A stretch of 64,000 nt of DNA from Streptomyces uncialis (lineage in GTDB: Bacteria > Actinomycetota > Actinomycetes > Streptomycetales > Streptomycetaceae). The translations under genes were made by a program, and so were the position numbers. A model generated the notes under the pieces. It saw only the letters and a program-made list of their open reading frames with translations. It did not search any database and had not been told where the DNA came from. The DNA lies in contig NZ_CP109583.1 of NCBI RefSeq assembly GCF_036250755.1, forward strand, positions 7,372,001-7,436,000. Reading direction: 5' to 3'. This document shows, piece by piece, positions 32,566-40,800 of the stretch (the first letter of the stretch is position 1; each line of letters starts with the position of its first letter).

Positions 32566-33375
32566 ATGAGACGTTCCCGACTTACGTCGTACCTGTCCGC
32601 GCTCCTCCTCGCCGTCGGCCTCACCGTCACCGGTGCCGCCACGGCGCAGGCATCCCCCCAAGCCGCCCCCACCGGCTACGTAGCGCTCGGCGACTCCTAC
32701 TCCTCCGGTGTCGGAGCGGGTGCCTACGACAGCTCAAGCGGCTCCTGCAAGCGCACCCCGCGCGCCTACCCGGCGCTCTGGGCCGCGGCCAACTCACCCT
32801 CGTCCTTCCACTTCACCGCGTGTTCGGGCGCTCGTACGGGTGATGTTCTGGCGAACCAGCTCGGACCCCTGGGTTCCGGTACGGGTCTCGTCAGCGTCAC
32901 CGTCGGCGGCAACGACGCGGGCTTCGCGGATGTCATGACGGCCTGCGTCACCGGCTCCGAGAGCTCCTGCCTGTCCCGGGTCGCCTCCGCGCGCTCCTAC
33001 GTCGACTCGACGCTGCCGGGTCTCCTCGACCGGGTCTACACGGCGATCGGCGACCGGGCACCCGCCGCCCAGGTCGTCGTCCTCGGCTACCCCCGCTTCT
33101 ACAAGCTGAGCGGCACCTGTGTCGCCGGGCTCTCCGAGCGGGAACGCTCCGCGATCAACGCCGCGTCCGACCATCTCAACGGCACGCTCGCCAAACGCGC
33201 CGCCGACCACGGCTTCGCCTTCGCCGGGGTCGCCGACCGGTTCGCGGGACACGAGATCTGCTCCGGTGACGCGTGGCTGCACAGCGTCAACTGGCTCAGC
33301 ATCGGCGAGTCCTACCACCCCAAGGCGAACGGCCAGTCCAGGGGCTATCTGCCCGCCCTGACGGCCGCCGCCTGA
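32566..33375 (+). CDS. Secreted SGNH/GDSL-family lipase/esterase
   Basis: The 269-residue protein has a signal peptide (MRRSRLTSYLSALLLAVGLT ... AQA at residue ~30) and a mature SGNH hydrolase domain: block I YVALGDSYSSGVGAGAY with the catalytic Ser, block II Gly, block III VTVGGNDAGF, and block V SYHPKANGQ with the catalytic His. Several Cys pairs fit the disulfide pattern of the S. rimosus and S. coelicolor secreted lipases, which hydrolyse lipids and phospholipids. ATG 32566 has AAGGGTGG upstream; longer frames lack a site. Flanked by a divergent secreted protease and, 130 bp downstream, an IS110 element. Confidence 0.92.
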   Translation: MRRSRLTSYLSALLLAVGLTVTGAATAQASPQAAPTGYVALGDSYSSGVGAGAYDSSSGSCKRTPRAYPALWAAANSPSSFHFTACSGARTGDVLANQLGPLGSGTGLVSVTVGGNDAGFADVMTACVTGSESSCLSRVASARSYVDSTLPGLLDRVYTAIGDRAPAAQVVVLGYPRFYKLSGTCVAGLSERERSAINAASDHLNGTLAKRAADHGFAFAGVADRFAGHEICSGDAWLHSVNWLSIGESYHPKANGQSRGYLPALTAAA

Positions 33376-33508
33376 CAATGAGGATGTTCGTGAGCGTTCC
33401 CCGGCGGGGTCTGACCCACCGCCTGACTGACTCAGGGTCCTCAACGGGATCTGTCGGCCCCGTTCGGGGGGCGCTCGTGTGCATCCGTCGGGCCGGGGGA
33501 CGTGACTT

Positions 33509-33608
33509 CATAAGAGCCTGGCCAGAGGCCCCATCACTGTCTTGTCCGCCCTCCCGGCCGACGGGTGCCATCCCACCCGGTCGAATGGACAGGACGGCAC
33601 AACCCACG
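33509..33608 (+). ncRNA. Candidate bridge RNA region of the IS110 element
   Basis: In IS110-type elements the non-coding left end is transcribed into a structured bridge RNA that guides target and donor pairing. This left end holds GGCC-AGA-GGCC and a GTGCC...GGCAC pairing that could form stem-loops. No loop sequences could be assigned to target or donor by eye; the call rests on element family and position. Confidence 0.35.
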
Positions 33609-34688
33609 ATGGCACAGCACCAGGTCGAGGTCACCGGCGGCGTCGACACCCACAAGGACACCCACACCGCGGCGGCGATCGATTCGGCGGGCCGGGTCCT
33701 GGGCTCGGCCCAGTTCCCCGCTTCCGCGCTCGGCTACCGCAAGCTTCTGACCTGGCTCTCTTCCTTCGGCACCCTGCTGATGGTCGGGGTCGAGGGCACC
33801 GGCGCCTACGGCGCCGGCCTTGCCCGCTACCTGCGTGAACACGACGTGAGGGTGGTCGAGATCGACCGCCCGGACCGCAAGACACGCCGCTGGCAGGGCA
33901 AGTCCGACCCGGTCGACGCCGAGGCGGCGGCGCGGGCCGCGCTCGCCGAACGCCGCACCGGCACCCCGAAGTTCCGGGACGGCCGGGTCGAGGCCCTGCG
34001 GGCGCTGCGGGTCGCCCGCCGCAGCGCGGTCCAGCAGCGGGCCGACGTCACCCGGCAGATCAAGAACCTGATCGTCACCGCGCCGGAAGGCGTCCGCACG
34101 ATGCTGCGGTACCTGAAGGACAAGGACCTCCTGGCCGTCTGCACGGGCTTCCGCCCGGGCCTGGACCAGGCGGGCGATCCGGTCACCGCGACGAAGATCG
34201 CCCTGCGGTCCCTCGCCCGCCGCCACCGAGGCCTGGGCCAGGAGATCGACGAACTGGACGAGCTGATAGCCCCGCTCACCCAGAAGATCAACCCTGCCCT
34301 GACCGAACTGAACGGCGTCGGCCCGGACGTCGCGGGCCAGCTGCTGGTCACGGCCGGGGACAACCCCGACCGGCTCCGCTCGGAAGCGGCGTTCGCCATG
34401 CTCTGCGGCGTCGCCCCGCTGCCCGCGTCATCCGGCCGAACCCACCGCCACCGCCTCAACCGGGGCGGCGACCGGGCCGCGAACGCGGCCCTCTACCGGA
34501 TCGTTCTCTGCCGCCTGCGCTGGGACCAGCGCACCCGCACCTACATGGAACGTCGCACCAGGCAGGGCCTGTCGAAGAAAGAGATCATTCGCTGCCTCAA
34601 GCGGTTCGTCGCCCGCGAGATCTACCACGCCCTGACCACCACGAACGCCACAGCAGCGGCCCCAAGCCACCTCACAACCGCTGCTTGA
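33609..34688 (+). CDS. IS110-family transposase (DEDD recombinase)
   Basis: The 359-residue protein has the N-terminal RuvC-like DEDD domain (Asp13 in GGVDTHKDTHTA, Glu62 in VGVEGTGAYG, Asp100 and Asp103 in GKSDPVDAEAA) and the C-terminal Transposase_20 domain with the helix-hairpin-helix and Ser-containing region (ELNGVGPDVAGQLLVTAGDN, PLPASSGRTHRHRLNRGGDR). It catalyses RNA-guided recombination of the element. Length is typical (340-400). The frame is intact, so the copy may be active. ATG 33609 is chosen; an upstream in-frame start would consume the left end. Confidence 0.93.
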   Translation: MAQHQVEVTGGVDTHKDTHTAAAIDSAGRVLGSAQFPASALGYRKLLTWLSSFGTLLMVGVEGTGAYGAGLARYLREHDVRVVEIDRPDRKTRRWQGKSDPVDAEAAARAALAERRTGTPKFRDGRVEALRALRVARRSAVQQRADVTRQIKNLIVTAPEGVRTMLRYLKDKDLLAVCTGFRPGLDQAGDPVTATKIALRSLARRHRGLGQEIDELDELIAPLTQKINPALTELNGVGPDVAGQLLVTAGDNPDRLRSEAAFAMLCGVAPLPASSGRTHRHRLNRGGDRAANAALYRIVLCRLRWDQRTRTYMERRTRQGLSKKEIIRCLKRFVAREIYHALTTTNATAAAPSHLTTAA

Positions 34689-34710
34689 CATCCATAAGAG
34701 CATCCTCCGC

Positions 34711-35467
34711 TCACCCCGACCGCGACGCGGGGGAGGTTCCGTCCGTCGACGGGACCTCCCCCGCGCACGTCACCGTGAACGCCACCTCGTCCGACTCCTT
34801 GCGCACCGGCGCGCGCACCTCGACCCGCAGCGCGTCCCGGTACGTGGACCACAGGTCCCGGCGGACCGGCTCCAGGTGCTCCACCCGCCGGGTGAGGTCG
34901 CCGTCCGCCGTGAACGTCAGGGCCTTCCAGCCCGGGTCCGACAACTGCCCCGACCGGGCGTCCCGGGCTTGATGTCCCGGTGCGGCACCCCCGCCCCATC
35001 GGCTGTCCGCAGCGCGTTCAGCGCCTCGGCGCCGATCCGGGCGGCCCGCGGCGGCGGCAGCGGCCCCTCGGCGTCGAGGACGTCCGACAGGGCGAGCCCC
35101 TGGACCAGTTCCCTCACGATCCACGGCCGGCCGGCCGGCCGCCGTCCACGGCCACGTCATGGACGGTGACCACACCCCGGTGCGACACCCGGGCCGCCGC
35201 CCACGCCTCGCGCTCCAGGCGGGTGTGCAGCCGTGCCGCCTCGGCCGCCGGGAGCCCGGCCGGGGCCCGGACCTCCTTCACGGCGACCTCCCGGTGCAGC
35301 GCCTCGTCCCGGGCGTGCCGCACCGCGCCCATCCCGCCCTCGCCGAGCGCGGACAGCAGCCGGTAGCGCCCGCCGACGAGCCGCTCGGGCACCCCGCCGC
35401 CCGCCGGATCACCTCCGGGCGCCCCGCCGCCGCGCTCCTGACCGTCACCGCTCGGTCCCCGGGTCAC
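34711..35467 (-). pseudogene. Decayed serine/threonine protein kinase gene
   Basis: From GTG 35467 the frame encodes a typical Hanks-type N-lobe: GGRYRLLSALGEGGMGAVRH (glycine loop), EVAVKEV (catalytic Lys), VSHRGVVTVHDVAVDGGRP. There a (GGCC)4 run adds 8 bp and shifts the frame; the next frame resumes with VRELVQGLALSDVLDAEGPL and the catalytic loop HRDIKPG. After that the kinase stops: the DFG/APE region, rest of the C-lobe and membrane segment are missing, and the sequence jumps, in a third frame, to a C-terminal extracellular-type domain (PGWKALTFTADGDLTRRVEH ... DEVAFTVTCAGEVPSTDGTS). So there is at least one frameshift and one large internal deletion. The IS110 element abuts its 3' end. 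Confidence 0.85.
35125..35140. repeat. (GGCC)4 tetranucleotide run at the kinase frameshift
   Basis: Removing two GGCC units (8 bp) restores the frame ...DGGRP-WIVRELV..., the usual kinase sequence. The run is therefore the probable lesion. Confidence 0.8.
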
Positions 35468-35855
35468 CGGCGTCCCCCTTCGCAGCGTGCGATTCCTCAC
35501 AAAAGCAGCCCAGCGGGGGCCGCTTGCGACCCCCTCGGAAGGGTGGGGTCGAGGCGCCCGTGACCTGCGCCGGACCCCGGACGGGTGTGCGGGGTCCGGC
35601 GTGGTGTCCGACCGGCGGGCACCGTTCGGGCGGGGCACGGTGCGGACGGGTGCGCTTTCCGGAGGTTTGACGGGGTCGGCCGTGGGGGAATGTCCAACTT
35701 GCCCGGTAATCAAGGCGATTGGGGACCGAGGTGTGCGGAGAGCGTCAACCGGGCACCCGAGAGGTGAATCCCGTGGGCGGGATACACGGGTGTCACGGTG
35801 GGGCGATAGGGTTAACCTGCCCGGGTCGGGTGCCCTCGTACGGGTGGGGAGAGAA
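35468..35855. other. 388-bp intergenic region between dead kinase and small basic protein
   Basis: This carries the promoter regions of both divergent units. The stretch GCGATAGGGTTAACC (35803-35817) is AT-richer and contains a TAGGGT that could be a -10 for the rightward gene. Nothing else coding is supported. Confidence 0.4.
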
Positions 35856-36125
35856 ATGGAACAGATAACGATGCGAAGCAGGGCTCGCGTACCCGCGATC
35901 ACCTGCGGGAGCAGCGCGACCAGCTCGCGTCTCGACCGTCATCTGGCGGTGCTGGGCGGTCCCGCCGTCCCGCAGCGCGAGACGGCCGAGGCGACCTCGC
36001 TGATGCGTGAACTGACGACGCGTGACACCGCTCGTGAGCCCAGCGTGCGCAAGGCGCGGGTCCGGCGTGTGTCGCTCTTCGCCCCACTGAGGAGGCTGCG
36101 CCGGTCGCTGTTCGGCGACCGCTGA
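35856..36125 (+). CDS. Small basic protein, 89 aa, unknown
   Basis: The frame from ATG 35856 (GGGGAGAG upstream) encodes MEQITMRSRARVPAITCGSS, then RLDRHLAVLGGPAVPQRETA, LMRELTTRDTAREPSVRKAR and a very basic end LFAPLRRLRRSLFGDR. It has one cysteine, no membrane span, and a predicted amphipathic basic C-terminal helix that might bind nucleic acid or membrane. I do not recognise a family. It is divergent from the dead kinase gene and followed 2 bp after its stop by a hairpin, so it is an independent single-gene unit. Confidence 0.65.
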   Translation: MEQITMRSRARVPAITCGSSATSSRLDRHLAVLGGPAVPQRETAEATSLMRELTTRDTAREPSVRKARVRRVSLFAPLRRLRRSLFGDR

Positions 36126-36127
36126 GC

Positions 36128-36145
36128 GGGCCGCCCCGGCGGCCC
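36128..36145 (+). terminator. Hairpin directly after the small basic protein
   Basis: GGGCCGCC (36128-36135) pairs with GGCGGCCC (36138-36145) with a 2-nt spacer, immediately after the stop codon. Confidence 0.6.
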
Positions 36146-36169
36146 CTGCTCGACGGCCCACCCCCGTAA

Positions 36170-36218
36170 GGCGCCGCGCCGCCATCCCGAAACCGTCATC
36201 CCCACGGTGCGCGGCGCC
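36170..36218. terminator. Compound stem-loop between convergent genes
   Basis: GGCGCCGCGC (36170-36179) pairs with GCGCGGCGCC (36209-36218); inside, ACCGT (36192-36196) pairs with ACGGT (36204-36208). Confidence 0.65.
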
Positions 36219-36478
36219 CTTCGGCACCCCCGGCGAGCACGGGTCACACCTGTGCTCACCGTTTCGACATCACCGGCACGGAGCGCCGGTCCGTCACACC
36301 CCGCGCGGCGCGGTTCGGTCCCTCCCCGGCCGATCCGCCGCCCCCGGGCCTGTGTCGCGAACCCTCTCCCTCCTCCGTGCCGGACCGGCCCGCGCGCCGC
36401 GTCTCCCCACGCCGCCGTGCCCGCTTCCCCCGTACCCGGCGCCCGCACCCGCCGCGCCCACCGGAGGCCGGCCGTGTC

Positions 36479-37672
36479 TCACAGCAGCGCGAACTGCCCC
36501 TCCGGGCCCTCCTCGTGATGGTCGAGCACCGAGGCCGGACGGCGTGCCGCCTCCGGCGGCGGGAGCACCCCGGCCCCGCGCAGTTCCGCCGCCGTGAGCG
36601 GTGCGCCGCCCGGGTCCGGGACGCTCGCGCGCAGTTCCGCGAGCAGCGCCAGGACGGTGATCAGCTCCAGCAGCTCCGAGGTCCATGACCGCTGCCAGCC
36701 GGCCGCCCGGATCGCCGCCAGCGCCCCGGACCCCTCCGGGACGACTGTCCGCCCCGCGAACCACGACTCCAGGACCCGGGCCCCGCCGACCGTGAAGTCC
36801 CAGGCCCCGGCCGGGACGGGGGAGATCCGACCCTCGCCCGCACACAGCGTCTCCCCGTCACGGTCGTAGCGGAGTTCCCCGGGCCGGTCCGGGAGCGGCA
36901 CCCGGATGTACGGGCGCCGGCCGCCCGGAAGCTTCGGACGCCCGCCCTCCGGGCGGCACATCACCCGCAGCAGCCGGTGGCCCGTGGCGGTGCCGCGCGC
37001 CCAGGCGCCGGCATCGGTGGTCAGTGGGACGACACAGCCCCCGGGAGCGGGCCGGGCATACGCCACGATCCACGCGAGGACGTCCACCGGGGCGGGGGAG
37101 CCGCGCAGCCGGTCGGCCAGCCGCCCCAGCAGGCCCGGGGCGAGATTCGGCTCGGTGCCCCCGGGCCGCCGGAACAGCGGACGGACCCGCGGCGCCGGGC
37201 CGGACGCCGGCGCGGAGACCGGCAGCAGGACGGACACCAGCAGGGCGGGCCCCGGGTCCCCGGACGGCACCCGCTGCTCGACGGCGAAGAGCTGGGCCGG
37301 GTCCGCGACCCGCCACAGCTCCGGCCGGGCCGCGTCGATCAGCCGGTGGTCCGGGAGCAGCCACTGTTCGTCGAACGGGCCGCACAGGACCCGCAGCGGC
37401 CCGGGGAGCGGACCCGGGTCGCGCGCCAGCCGGGCCGTGGACGTGCGCTGGCCCGGCAGCTGGGCGACCGCCGAGTGCGGGTCACGGGCCCGGGACACCT
37501 CGAACAGGGCCGCGCGCTCCGCTCCCCGCGCCCGCGTCAGGGCGTCCCAGCGGGCACCGAGGGTGTCCGGGTCCGGGGCGAGCGGCCAGCTCCGGCCGAG
37601 CCGGGGGGCGGCGACGGACCACGGCATCAGGTCCGCCAGCCGCGGAGCTTCGTCGTTCGTCACGCCCGGCAT
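36479..37672 (-). CDS. Stand-alone C-terminal domain of Type ISP restriction-modification enzymes
   Basis: The 397-residue protein matches, from memory, the target-recognition/C-terminal part of Type ISP (LlaBIII-like) enzymes: ADLMPWSVAAPRLGRSW at the start, RWDALTRARGAERAALFEVS, FDEQWLLPDHRLIDAARPEL, NLAPGLLGRLADRL, PVDVLAWIVAYA, RVPLPD, VGGARVLESWFAGR and WTSELLELITVLALLAELRA. Full enzymes are ~1500 residues with nuclease, helicase and methyltransferase domains, none of which is present here or next door. Alternatives: a remnant, or a domesticated DNA-binding or anti-restriction protein. Start ATG 37672 (GTG 37663 possible). Same strand as the GntR and hmgA genes but separate from them by 75 bp. 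Confidence 0.72.
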   Translation of the reverse strand: MPGVTNDEAPRLADLMPWSVAAPRLGRSWPLAPDPDTLGARWDALTRARGAERAALFEVSRARDPHSAVAQLPGQRTSTARLARDPGPLPGPLRVLCGPFDEQWLLPDHRLIDAARPELWRVADPAQLFAVEQRVPSGDPGPALLVSVLLPVSAPASGPAPRVRPLFRRPGGTEPNLAPGLLGRLADRLRGSPAPVDVLAWIVAYARPAPGGCVVPLTTDAGAWARGTATGHRLLRVMCRPEGGRPKLPGGRRPYIRVPLPDRPGELRYDRDGETLCAGEGRISPVPAGAWDFTVGGARVLESWFAGRTVVPEGSGALAAIRAAGWQRSWTSELLELITVLALLAELRASVPDPGGAPLTAAELRGAGVLPPPEAARRPASVLDHHEEGPEGQFALL

Positions 37673-37747
37673 CGTAACGGGGCCCGCCCGGCGCGCCCCA
37701 GGTGTCCGCACGGGTGTGCGGGGCCCGCGCGGACCGGGACGGCCGGG

Positions 37748-38497
37748 TCAGTGGGCGTCCAGGGTGACCGTGAAGGAGAAGCGGTCGCCCCGGTAGTGGA
37801 TGACGGCGAGGTCGAGCACCCGGCCGTCCTCGCCGTAGGTGATGCCCGTGTAGTGCAGGATCGGGCTCAGCAGCGGCACGTTCAGCAGCCGGGCCGTCTC
37901 GGGGTCGGCGAGCCGGGCCTCCACCGTGTCGGTGATCCGGCTGATCCGCGCCCCGACCACGTCCCGCAGGACCTTGGTCATCGGCCAGCGCCCGAGATCG
38001 GCGGGGTCCACCCGCGCGGCCAGCTCCGGACGCACGTAGTTCCGGGCGTGGTTGGTCGGCTCCCCGGTCTCCTCGTCGCCGCGCAGCCGGTGGTACATCA
38101 CGACCTCGGCCAGATCCGGGAAGTGCTCCGCGTACGCGTGGGGCACCGGAGCGCTGCCGTGCTCCAGCAGCCGGATGCCCATGCCCGACTGCTGCGCCAC
38201 GATCGCGTCGACCGAACCCAGCAGCCGCACCGGGGCCCCGCGCTGCGCCGCCGGTTCGATGAAGGTGCCGCGCCGCCGGTGCCTGCTGATTAGGCCCTCG
38301 TCCTCCAGCTCCTTGAGGGCCTGGCGCATGGTCAGCACGCTGACGCCGTAGTGGCCCGCGAGCTGCTCCTCGGTGGGCAGCCGCAGCGGGTCGTCCGCCG
38401 ACCGTCCGAGTATCGACGCGCGCAGCGACTGCGACACCTGGTACCACAAGGGCAGTTTGCGATTCAGGACGATCGAGTCCGGGGCGAATGCGGTCAC
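37748..38497 (-). CDS. GntR-family regulator with UTRA ligand domain (HutC subfamily)
   Basis: The 249-residue protein has a GntR winged helix (PLWYQVSQSLRASILGRSAD, LRLPTEEQLAGHYGVSVLTM, RQALKELEDEGLISRHRRRG) and a C-terminal UTRA chorismate-lyase-like ligand domain (HFPDLAEVVMYHRLRGDEET ... RVLDLAVIHYRGDRFSFTVT). It lies 61 bp downstream of hmgA on the same strand, so it is likely co-transcribed and may sense an aromatic acid such as homogentisate to control tyrosine catabolism; that link is inference from position. GTG 38497 follows GGAGAGC. Confidence 0.87.
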   Translation of the reverse strand: MTAFAPDSIVLNRKLPLWYQVSQSLRASILGRSADDPLRLPTEEQLAGHYGVSVLTMRQALKELEDEGLISRHRRRGTFIEPAAQRGAPVRLLGSVDAIVAQQSGMGIRLLEHGSAPVPHAYAEHFPDLAEVVMYHRLRGDEETGEPTNHARNYVRPELAARVDPADLGRWPMTKVLRDVVGARISRITDTVEARLADPETARLLNVPLLSPILHYTGITYGEDGRVLDLAVIHYRGDRFSFTVTLDAH

Positions 38498-38558
38498 GAC
38501 GCTCTCCGAATCGGTGCAGTGGCCCCGCCGGTCCGGGGGGCCGGTCGCCCGCTCTCTG

Positions 38559-39887
38559 CTAGGCGTTCCTGAAATGGCGCTCCAGACCTTGCCACACATC
38601 GTCGTATCCGCGCTGGAGATGGTCCCCTCCGACGGCCTGCGCGGTCGCGACCACGGGCCAGCGGGTCTCGAACATGAACGCCAGCCCGTCGTCGACCCGC
38701 TGCGGGACGAGGGTGGCGGCGCTCGCCCGCTCGAAGGTCTCCCGGTCGGGACCGTGGGCCGACATCATGTTGTGCAGGGAGCCGCCGCCCGCCACGAACC
38801 CGCCCTTCCCGCCGGTCTTCGCGTCGTACGCGCCCTCGATCAGACCCATGTACTCGCTCATCACATTGCGGTGGAAGTACGGCGGCCGGAAGGTGTCCTC
38901 GCCGACCAGCCAGCGGGGCGCGAACACCACGAAGTCCACCGCCGCGAGCCCGGGGCTGTCCGAGGGCGAGGTGAGCACCGTGAAGATCGACGGGTCCGGG
39001 TGGTCGTAGCTGATCGACCCGATGACGTTGAAGGTCCGCAGGTCGTACACGTACGGCGTGTGGGTGCCGTGCCAGGCGACGACGTCCAGCGGGGAGTGGT
39101 CGTACGTCGCGGTCCACAGATTGCCGCAGAATTTGTTGATCACCTCCACGGGTCCCTCGGTCGTCTCGTACGCGGCGACCGGGGCCCGGAAGTCCCGGGT
39201 GTTGGCGAGCCCGTTGGCGCCGATCGGGCCGCGTTCGGGGAGCTGGAAGGGGCGGCCGTAGTTCTCGCAGACATAGCCGCGGGCCGTCGCGTCCAGCAGT
39301 TCCACCCGGAAGCGGATGCCGCGCGGGATCAGGGCCACCTCCCCGGGGCGCACGGCGAGCAGGCCCATCTCCGTGCGCAGCAGCAGACCGCCGCGTTCGG
39401 GGACGAGGAGGAGTTCGCCGTCGGCGTCGCTGAACACCCGCCGGGTCATGGAGGTGTTGGCGTGGTAGAGGTGCACCGCCATACCGCTCCGCGTCGCCGC
39501 GTCACCGTTGCCGCCCAGTGTCCACAGCCCGGCCACGAAGTCCGTGCCGGGTGAGGGCTTCGGCAGCGGGTCCCAGCGCAGCCGGTTGGGGTCGGGGACC
39601 GTCTCGTTGAACGGCGCCGAACGCAGTGCGCCGTTCGCGGTGCGGGAGAACGCGGGGTGCGCCGCGGAGGGCCGGATCCGGTAGAGCCAGGAGCGGCGGT
39701 TGTCCGCCCGGGGCTCGGTGAAGGCGCTGCCGCTGAGCTGTTCCGCGTACAGCCCTAGCGGTGCCCGCTGCGGTGAGTTTCTCCCGAGCGGCAGGGCGCC
39801 CGGCACGGCCTCGGTGCTGTGCTCGTTACCGAAACCCGTCAGATAGATCAGGCTCTCCGCGGTCTTCCGGGCGGCTTCCCCGCTCAT
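38559..39887 (-). CDS. hmgA: Homogentisate 1,2-dioxygenase
   Basis: The 442-residue enzyme opens the ring of homogentisate to maleylacetoacetate in tyrosine and phenylalanine catabolism. Recognition is by the strongly conserved [20 protein letters not shown] at the N terminus, [31 protein letters not shown], and the iron-ligand region [18 protein letters not shown] plus [14 protein letters not shown] (His, Glu, His). Length is normal for the family. RBS GAGGGAG is 6 nt from the ATG. The following enzymes of the pathway are not adjacent. Confidence 0.97.
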   Translation of the reverse strand: MSGEAARKTAESLIYLTGFGNEHSTEAVPGALPLGRNSPQRAPLGLYAEQLSGSAFTEPRADNRRSWLYRIRPSAAHPAFSRTANGALRSAPFNETVPDPNRLRWDPLPKPSPGTDFVAGLWTLGGNGDAATRSGMAVHLYHANTSMTRRVFSDADGELLLVPERGGLLLRTEMGLLAVRPGEVALIPRGIRFRVELLDATARGYVCENYGRPFQLPERGPIGANGLANTRDFRAPVAAYETTEGPVEVINKFCGNLWTATYDHSPLDVVAWHGTHTPYVYDLRTFNVIGSISYDHPDPSIFTVLTSPSDSPGLAAVDFVVFAPRWLVGEDTFRPPYFHRNVMSEYMGLIEGAYDAKTGGKGGFVAGGGSLHNMMSAHGPDRETFERASAATLVPQRVDDGLAFMFETRWPVVATAQAVGGDHLQRGYDDVWQGLERHFRNA

Positions 39888-39908
39888 GGGCGCTCCCTCG
39901 TCAGCTAT

Positions 39909-39928
39909 TCCTATGCATCACCGTAGGA
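39909..39928. promoter_or_regulatory. Dyad TCCTA-N10-TAGGA upstream of hmgA
   Basis: The inverted repeat lies 22-41 bp before the hmgA start, in an AT-richer patch that probably holds the promoter. It is a candidate operator for the downstream GntR-UTRA protein. Confidence 0.4.
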
Positions 39929-40054
39929 TTCGGTTCCCCCGCGCGCAAGAGCGATCCAGGGCGTGAGACCCGACCGGCCCCGCCGGACCGCTTCCCGCCC
40001 GGCCGGACACCCCCGCTCCCGCCCAGGTGAGGGCGTCGCCTAGGCTCCTGTGCC

Positions 40055-40666
40055 ATGTCTCCGGCGTCCTCGGCACCGCGCCCCGTCCCACGACCGGGCG
40101 GGCGGCCCGCCCGTGCCGCCCGGGCCCTCCTCGTGTGCGCCGCGCTGCTCGTCACGGCCGCCTGCGGCGGCGGCTCCCCCGACCCCGACCCGGGCCCCGG
40201 CGGGACGTCCACGCCGTCCCCGGCCGTCGGCACCCTCCTCGACACCACCGACCCCTCGGGCAACCGGCTGCGGGAGGTCCCCGAGGAGGAGGCGCCCGGG
40301 GTCCGGATCGCCGTCCGGCCCGGCTCCGCCGACACCTGGGACGTCCGGCTGACCGTCACCGGCTTCCGCTTCAGCCCCCGGGACACCCGCACCGGGCCCG
40401 TACCCGGCCGGGGCTACGCCGTCCTCTTCCTCGCCGACCGCAGGCTCGCCGAACTGCGCGAGCCCGGCTACCGGCTGCCGGACGCGGCCCTGGAGCGCGG
40501 CACCCATGAACTGACCGTCCGGCTGCACGCCGACGACGGCACCGTGTGGGCGGTCGACGGCGAGGCCGTGGAGGACATCGCCCGGGTCACGACCGCGCCG
40601 CGCAAGGACCGCGCGGCCGGCGAGCGGGCCCGCTCGGCGGCGCCGACAACCGCAACACCTTCGTGA
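40055..40666 (+). CDS. Putative lipoprotein, 203 aa
   Basis: The protein has a lipoprotein signal: basic N terminus, hydrophobic LLVCAALLVTAAC with lipid-acceptor Cys37 followed by GGG, then a Pro/Gly/Asp linker and a ~130-residue beta-rich domain (VRIAVRPGSADTWDVRLTVT, HELTVRLHADDGTVWAVDGE). No known family is recognised. It would sit on the outer face of the membrane. Single gene between the divergent hmgA and the citrate transporter. Confidence 0.7.
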   Translation: MSPASSAPRPVPRPGGRPARAARALLVCAALLVTAACGGGSPDPDPGPGGTSTPSPAVGTLLDTTDPSGNRLREVPEEEAPGVRIAVRPGSADTWDVRLTVTGFRFSPRDTRTGPVPGRGYAVLFLADRRLAELREPGYRLPDAALERGTHELTVRLHADDGTVWAVDGEAVEDIARVTTAPRKDRAAGERARSAAPTTATPS

Positions 40667-40706
40667 CCTGGACTTTCGCGCATATTGCTCGCATGTCAAC
40701 ATCTTG

Positions 40707-40721
40707 TTAACGCCAAGCAAC
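40707..40721 (+). promoter_or_regulatory. Candidate operator shared with tctCBA
   Basis: TTAACGCCAAGCAAC lies 80-94 bp before the CitMHS start and matches TTAACGCCCAGGCAAC at 17263 in all but an inserted G and one base. Probable common regulator binding site. Confidence 0.5.
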
Positions 40722-40800
40722 GCGCCCTAACGTCGCGCTGACCGAAGGCCCTGGTGTGAGAGCCACACGGTGTCAAGGGCGAACGTTAGGTATCCACTCA

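Larger units (their letters stand above)
33509..34701 (+). mobile_element. IS110-family insertion sequence
   Basis: A single DEDD transposase gene is bounded by the 9-bp word CATAAGAGC at 33509-33517 and again at 34693-34701. No terminal inverted repeats are seen, as expected for IS110. About 100 bp of non-coding left end and only ~10 bp of right end remain outside the gene. The exact boundaries are inferred from the repeated word. It lies directly next to the 3' end of a decayed kinase gene. Confidence 0.8.
36126..36478. other. 353-bp intergenic region with two hairpins
   Basis: Two hairpins (listed separately) occupy its first 95 bp; the rest is GC-rich without repeats or a supported gene. 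It separates two convergent genes. Confidence 0.6.

Noticed and set aside
32567..36125. Genomic island or prophage around the IS element
   Set aside because: There is only one transposase, no integrase, no att repeats, and the flanking genes look like native chromosome.
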